Positions 45,321-48,584 of a DNA stretch of 48,584 nt are shown piece after piece (position 1 is the first letter of the stretch; every line of letters starts with the position of its first letter). The DNA comes from Candidatus Poribacteria bacterium. GTDB taxonomy: Bacteria; Poribacteria; WGA-4E; WGA-3G. A program made the translations under genes and the position numbers. Below the pieces are notes generated by a model. The model was not told the DNA's origin and did no database searches. It saw only the letters and a program-made list of their open reading frames with translations. The DNA lies in NCBI GenBank assembly GCA_022821725.1, contig JAJEDB010000150.1:1-48584 (forward strand). The letters run 5' to 3'.

Positions 45321-46388
45321 TTAGACCTCAAGGTTTCTCCAATCAATATCGTCAAGTGTCTGGGCAGCCACCGCTTTTTCAAAGAGGGCATCGAGACGAG
45401 ATAGACTTCGCATTGCGGTAATCCTGCTAACGATAGGTTCTGGAACAGGATCAAATCGGAGGCGGAGTAGTTTTAGAACTGCCTCACGTTTTGCCTGAGT
45501 TTGACCGCGTTTCTCACCGCGTTTCTCACCTTGTTCCATTAAGTATTCAGCCATAGTTTGTGCCATTGCTGCTCCCTCCTCTTTGCGGGATGTTTCTTTC
45601 ATTTGATCGTAAACCAACGTCTTCAATTCATCGTGCTCCACACTCGGACGGCGATGTAAAATCAGAAGATACAAGTAGAAAATAGCGCGCTGCCATTGCT
45701 GTGTCTTTTCCGTATCCAGGGTATCAATATGTGCGACTGCTTCCATCAGAGCGGTGCGTATCTCTTCCTTATCTGTATGCTCCTTTTGAAGCACCGTCAG
45801 CAACCACCCGAATGGATGGTCAGTTCTCGTTAAATCTGCTGTATCCGCATCTTTCACGCTCAGAAATAGGGTATTAAATGTCGGAACAAACTCCGATAGC
45901 ACAGATGGTAAATCCATCTGTGCACTCAGTGCCACTGGTGTCTGCCACGTCTGCTCTCCGGTGTAAAACACAATCGGAACAATAGGGCGGAAACGCCGCT
46001 GGCTTCTGGGAACGTTGTTTGATGCCCATTCACGGCGTTGGAAGTCCCATATCTGTGTCATATAGAACAACATTCGGAATCCCATTGTAGTGTCAATCGT
46101 GGATTGGTGTTCAATGAGAATATAAATCAGCAGTTCCTCTGTTTTCGATTCATCACGGAACGGCACGCGATACACGATGTCAGATTCTTGCTCTCGGAGG
46201 TTGTCCGGGACGAAACTCCTATTGATGTGTGTAAGTTGACTAAAATCAAGATGTCCTACCAAATGCTCGGCGACAATTTCTAATAACCCACGGATATTTT
46301 CTTTGTCTTCAAGCAGCCATCGGATGCTGCGGTCAGCGAACTGTTCAATCGGAAAATCGAAAAAAGTGAGTGCTTCTGTCTCTTTAAT
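45321..46388 (-). CDS. Rpn/PD-(D/E)XK nuclease-family transposase-like protein, unusual start
   Basis: A Rpn/YhgA-like (PD-(D/E)XK, DUF4351-type) protein: SDIVYRVPF, LLIYILIEHQSTIDTTMGFRMLFYMTQIWDF, PIVPIVFYTGEQTW and a Q/K-rich tail (EKRGEKRGQTQ). The conventional start would be TTG 46262, but the frame continues upstream in convincing family sequence (FPIEQFADRSIRWLLED, ENIRGLLEIVAEHLVGHLDF). No ATG/GTG/TTG occurs before a stop at 46425-46427. The best initiation is ATT 46388-46386, preceded by GAGGGTAGG, so this gene has either an ATT start or a lost start codon. It lies between the HEPN gene and Res. Confidence 0.7.
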   Translation of the reverse strand: MKETEALTFFDFPIEQFADRSIRWLLEDKENIRGLLEIVAEHLVGHLDFSQLTHINRSFVPDNLREQESDIVYRVPFRDESKTEELLIYILIEHQSTIDTTMGFRMLFYMTQIWDFQRREWASNNVPRSQRRFRPIVPIVFYTGEQTWQTPVALSAQMDLPSVLSEFVPTFNTLFLSVKDADTADLTRTDHPFGWLLTVLQKEHTDKEEIRTALMEAVAHIDTLDTEKTQQWQRAIFYLYLLILHRRPSVEHDELKTLVYDQMKETSRKEEGAAMAQTMAEYLMEQGEKRGEKRGQTQAKREAVLKLLRLRFDPVPEPIVSRITAMRSLSRLDALFEKAVAAQTLDDIDWRNLEV

Positions 46389-46438
46389 TTGCCTACCCTC
46401 TGAATTCGTAAAATTAATGTGGTTTTACACGACAATTT

Positions 46439-46524
46439 ATTATACAACAATAGTTTGGACAGTTAGTGAACAGGAGACTAACAGCCTATTCTACAAAAAT
46501 TGTCCAAACTTTAGTATTATACAA
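46439..46524. repeat. Inverted repeat flanked by a direct tattatacaa repeat
   Basis: agtttggaca (46452-46461) and tgtccaaact (46501-46510) are exact complements. tattatacaa occurs on both sides (about 46439 and 46515) in the same orientation. It lies between the HEPN and Rpn-like genes and may be an operator or element remnant; TATAAT occurs on the minus strand. Confidence 0.4.
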
Positions 46525-46545
46525 AGATGGACGTTAAATATCAAC

Positions 46546-47937
46546 TCAACCGAGTATCAAACTATTCCAATCCGGGAATTTTCCATCTTCCAGAATCTTC
46601 ATTATTGAGTCCCGACACAAGTCCTGTGCTTTTGTGATAAACGCTCCAATCTCCTCTGGGGGATATGGTTTTTTCTTTTTTCCGCTTCCTTTCTCAGGCA
46701 ATTTTCCGGTATGAACAACCGTCGAACGCCAATCATATATTGCCTTAAACTCTTTGATCAATGCCTTTCGCTGTTCTTTATTTTTTCCCAAATGCCAAGC
46801 AGCATGAAGGCTAAACCTAAAACGTATTTCACGGTTGTAATCTGTCTCTGATAAGTAGAAAGCTTCAAAGGCTATTCCCAAGTCAATGATTTTATCGACG
46901 GGATTCCGCTCTGCTTTTGATTTTATCCATCTATCAATGGGTATCTGTAATTTTTTACGTATTCCCATCTTACTATCAGCCAAGATATCATACAAACATT
47001 TAGTTTTTTGGATTTGATCTTCGGTACTATCAACAAAAGTGTGAAGTTCTCCAGTATGGTAGGGCTGAGAAATGTGATTTACGCTAAGTATATTCAAGTT
47101 AAAGAACTCATCCGGGGGGAGCCGCCGCCAGTCAAGAACAATTTGAACTGCGGAATTGCCAGATAAAGACAGGGCTTGGCAAAAATGCTTGTAAAATTCT
47201 TCTACCTTGAAGTTTGAAAATCTTCCATCAGCTACTTCAACGTGAAATGGCAATCTGTCTTCATGAAAGTCATCGTTGAATAGTTCAGGATAAGGTTTAT
47301 GAAATGTAGGAAATACGGAAGCATCAATAATAAGTAACGTTTTTCCCATTAAAGAATGTGGTGACATGAAAAAATTAACATTATCAGGTAAATAGTTCGA
47401 GAGTTCGGATGTTGAAAGAGGTAGTGGAACCAATCTGACACCTTCAAAAACTTGTATTTCTGCTTCTACTCTTATCCCTTCAAGTAATGCTACGTACTGG
47501 AAAGATTGATGCCCATTTCCCACACCTCTCCCAAAATCTAATACTGCCTTTTCTACTCCGTAGACAATGGCAATTTTTAGAAGTTGTTCTAAAAGAGAGT
47601 CCAAGGAAAAACCTCCCGAGGGTCCTCCCCTTGCTATGAAAGAACATGCAGACTGAATACGGTCTTCTTCATTGATAAATTGGGCATATTCCGTTCTGAT
47701 GAAGTCAAGCAGTTGCAATTCTATTGATTTACCTGCTATGTGTGCCTTATAACACATCACAAGTAATGAGGTGTTGAGTGAATCATTCTTCCACGACTGT
47801 TGTAGAATGCTTTTGTATTGATGAATATCAATAACAGAGGACAATTGAGGGCTATTTGTTGAGTTTAGTCGTATTTCCAAATTCGCTATCGCTTCTTCAA
47901 GCAACTGCGTTAGTTCCTGTTTTCTATCTTCAGTCAT
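46546..47937 (-). CDS. HEPN-domain protein (ApeA-like C-terminus)
   Basis: A 463-aa protein with no recognised N-terminal family. The C-terminal third resembles Apea-like HEPN domains: DKIIDLGIAFEAFYLSE, RFSLHAAWHLGKN and YDWRSTVVHTGKL, containing the RNase motif R404-x4-H409. HEPN proteins commonly cleave RNA in abortive-infection and toxin systems. Its place inside a type III restriction locus supports a defence role. AAGGA precedes the ATG. The N-terminal part (about 1-330) may be a sensor; I cannot name it. Confidence 0.75.
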   Translation of the reverse strand: MTEDRKQELTQLLEEAIANLEIRLNSTNSPQLSSVIDIHQYKSILQQSWKNDSLNTSLLVMCYKAHIAGKSIELQLLDFIRTEYAQFINEEDRIQSACSFIARGGPSGGFSLDSLLEQLLKIAIVYGVEKAVLDFGRGVGNGHQSFQYVALLEGIRVEAEIQVFEGVRLVPLPLSTSELSNYLPDNVNFFMSPHSLMGKTLLIIDASVFPTFHKPYPELFNDDFHEDRLPFHVEVADGRFSNFKVEEFYKHFCQALSLSGNSAVQIVLDWRRLPPDEFFNLNILSVNHISQPYHTGELHTFVDSTEDQIQKTKCLYDILADSKMGIRKKLQIPIDRWIKSKAERNPVDKIIDLGIAFEAFYLSETDYNREIRFRFSLHAAWHLGKNKEQRKALIKEFKAIYDWRSTVVHTGKLPEKGSGKKKKPYPPEEIGAFITKAQDLCRDSIMKILEDGKFPDWNSLILG

Positions 47938-48003
47938 TCATTATTCCTTCTGATACCACTATAACGCGAATTCAATTTAGACATTTCGCGAAGGATGGAT
48001 GTA

Positions 48004-48050
48004 GCACAAACTTTTAGTTTGTGCATCGTTATTCCGCAAACTAAAAGTTT
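48004..48050. repeat. Palindromic intergenic element
   Basis: gcacaaac-tttta-gtttgtgc (48004-48024) is nearly palindromic. It is followed by gcaaactaaaagttt (48036-48050), complementary to the first block. It lies between the HEPN gene and the Mod remnant and resembles other intergenic hairpins. Confidence 0.55.
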
Positions 48051-48063
48051 ACGGTACAAAGAT

Positions 48064-48456
48064 TTATTCACCATAAAACGCTCTATTCAACGCCTTATCC
48101 GCTTCACTGACCCTAAACGTCTCATCCTCTATTTCAGAGAGATGGACATAGAGTTGGTTTTTATCGAGTAGTCCTGCTAACAACTGCTTCTGTTTCTCAA
48201 CGTCATTGATAGCGATAAAGTGCTCTTCTGCTGCCTCCGGTTCTTGAGGTTTAACATACCAATTCAGAACGGAATCTTTTGACATATCGCGCCAAATGCC
48301 TAAGAGTTCTTCGCAAGATTCTGCGGATTGGATTCGCTCCATGAAAACTTGATTGTAGGGCATAAGTTCACAATAGATGAAGTCGCCAATATCGTGTTCT
48401 TTCATTACCTTTTCCACACGTTTAACGGTAACATTTTCAATGTAATGTACTGCCAT
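48064..48456 (-). pseudogene. Truncated C-terminal remnant of type III Mod methyltransferase
   Basis: A frame of 130 aa: DIGDFIYCELMPYNQVFMERIQ, ESCEELLGIWRDMSKDSVLNWYV, QKQLLAGLLDKNQLYVHLSEIEDE and EADKALNRAFYGE. This matches, from memory, the C-terminus of type III Mod proteins; the catalytic DPPY and SAM motifs are absent, as expected for a fragment. Upstream (past 48456) the frame hits TAA after two codons, and insertion-sequence DNA begins. The ATG is therefore incidental and the gene was truncated by the insertion. Confidence 0.8.
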
Positions 48457-48465
48457 CGGAAATTA

Positions 48466-48584
48466 GGGCCACCGTCTAAAACAAGATTATGATAGAATAA
48501 TACTCTTATAGAAAGGAGTATCCGATGGCCAAACGAAGAAGATTCACGCCCGAGTTTAAAGCCGAAGTTGTGCTGGAGGCTCTC
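48466..48584 (+). mobile_element. Left end of an IS3-family insertion sequence (partial)
   Basis: From about 48466 (gggccaccgtctaaaac) the sequence no longer matches Mod. A promoter-like AT-rich stretch and SD gaaaggag lead to a transposase OrfA start at 48525. The window ends inside the element. The exact terminal repeat cannot be fixed from one end. Confidence 0.65.
48525..48584 (+). CDS. IS3-family transposase OrfA, partial (runs off window)
   Basis: MAKRRRFTPEFKAEVVLEAL is the characteristic N-terminus of IS3/IS911-type OrfA (HTH, RRRFTPEFKAEVV). Only 20 codons are present. SD GGAG (48513-48516) precedes the ATG. It would encode the DNA-binding part of the transposase, fused by frameshift to OrfB further on. 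Confidence 0.8.
   Translation, partial: MAKRRRFTPEFKAEVVLEAL

Overview
The window looks like a chromosomal segment of an uncultured bacterium, most likely Candidatus Poribacteria or a close relative with a Planctomycetes-like gene stock. This is inferred from gene content, not from a marker gene. The signs are secreted LamG proteins, Cys-type sulfatases, the DUF1549/DUF1553 - DUF1501 - PPC-domain trio, PSCyt-type heme motifs fused to propellers, ThuA and phytanoyl-CoA dioxygenase proteins, Uma2 nucleases, and many small hairpin repeats between genes. I see no rRNA, tRNA or CRISPR array. No gene-free stretch exceeds about 300 bp; the longest are 29341-29632 and 18776-19017, both described.

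Layout. 0.2-9.3 kb (+): a secreted LamG protein, four tandem SxxK serine hydrolases (beta-lactamase/family VIII esterase type; two exported, two cytoplasmic), a ThuA-like protein, an exported aldose 1-epimerase and an unknown exported protein. 9.5-18.8 kb (-): SUMF1-like lipoprotein, second LamG protein, TonB-like/VWA protein, Uma2 nuclease, a very large lipoprotein of about 28 YCF48-type propeller repeats, a polytopic membrane protein and YceI. 19-32.2 kb (+): cytochrome-WD40 protein whose frame continues past an in-frame TGA into a heavy-metal-associated (HMA) domain, a sulfatase, a solitary DNA methyltransferase, a ThuA-like secreted protein, a seven-blade WD40 protein, and the DUF1549/DUF1553 - DUF1501 - PPC module. 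32.3-33.5 kb (+): tgt. From 33.5 kb to about 48.46 kb every gene is on the minus strand: a sulfatase - GHMP kinase - membrane protein - PfkB kinase - ABC ATPase run, an AAA ATPase/DUF4276 pair, a PhyH dioxygenase, and a type III restriction locus (Res, Rpn-like nuclease, HEPN protein, Mod remnant) cut by an IS3-family element at the right edge.

Most notable points. (1) The TGA at 20443-20445 sits exactly where the first Cys of the HMA motif GMTCxxC belongs, giving GMT-TGA-GAC. The frame stays open for 56 more HMA-like codons, and a small hairpin with a GGA loop lies 23 nt downstream. This is either a selenocysteine (UxxC) metal-binding domain on a periplasmic cytochrome-propeller protein or a very precise nonsense mutation. 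(2) Three unrelated exported proteins end in the same short C-terminal signature, GKLxxxWGxxK, a possible lineage-specific sorting tag. (3) The type III restriction locus carries a HEPN protein and an Rpn-like nuclease between Mod and Res, and its Mod is truncated by an insertion sequence. (4) Several families of small hairpin elements and a recurring 15-nt leader lie between genes.

The left two thirds encode mostly exported carbohydrate, sulfate-ester and surface-degradation functions. The right end is a defence and mobile-DNA region that looks visibly more AT-rich.
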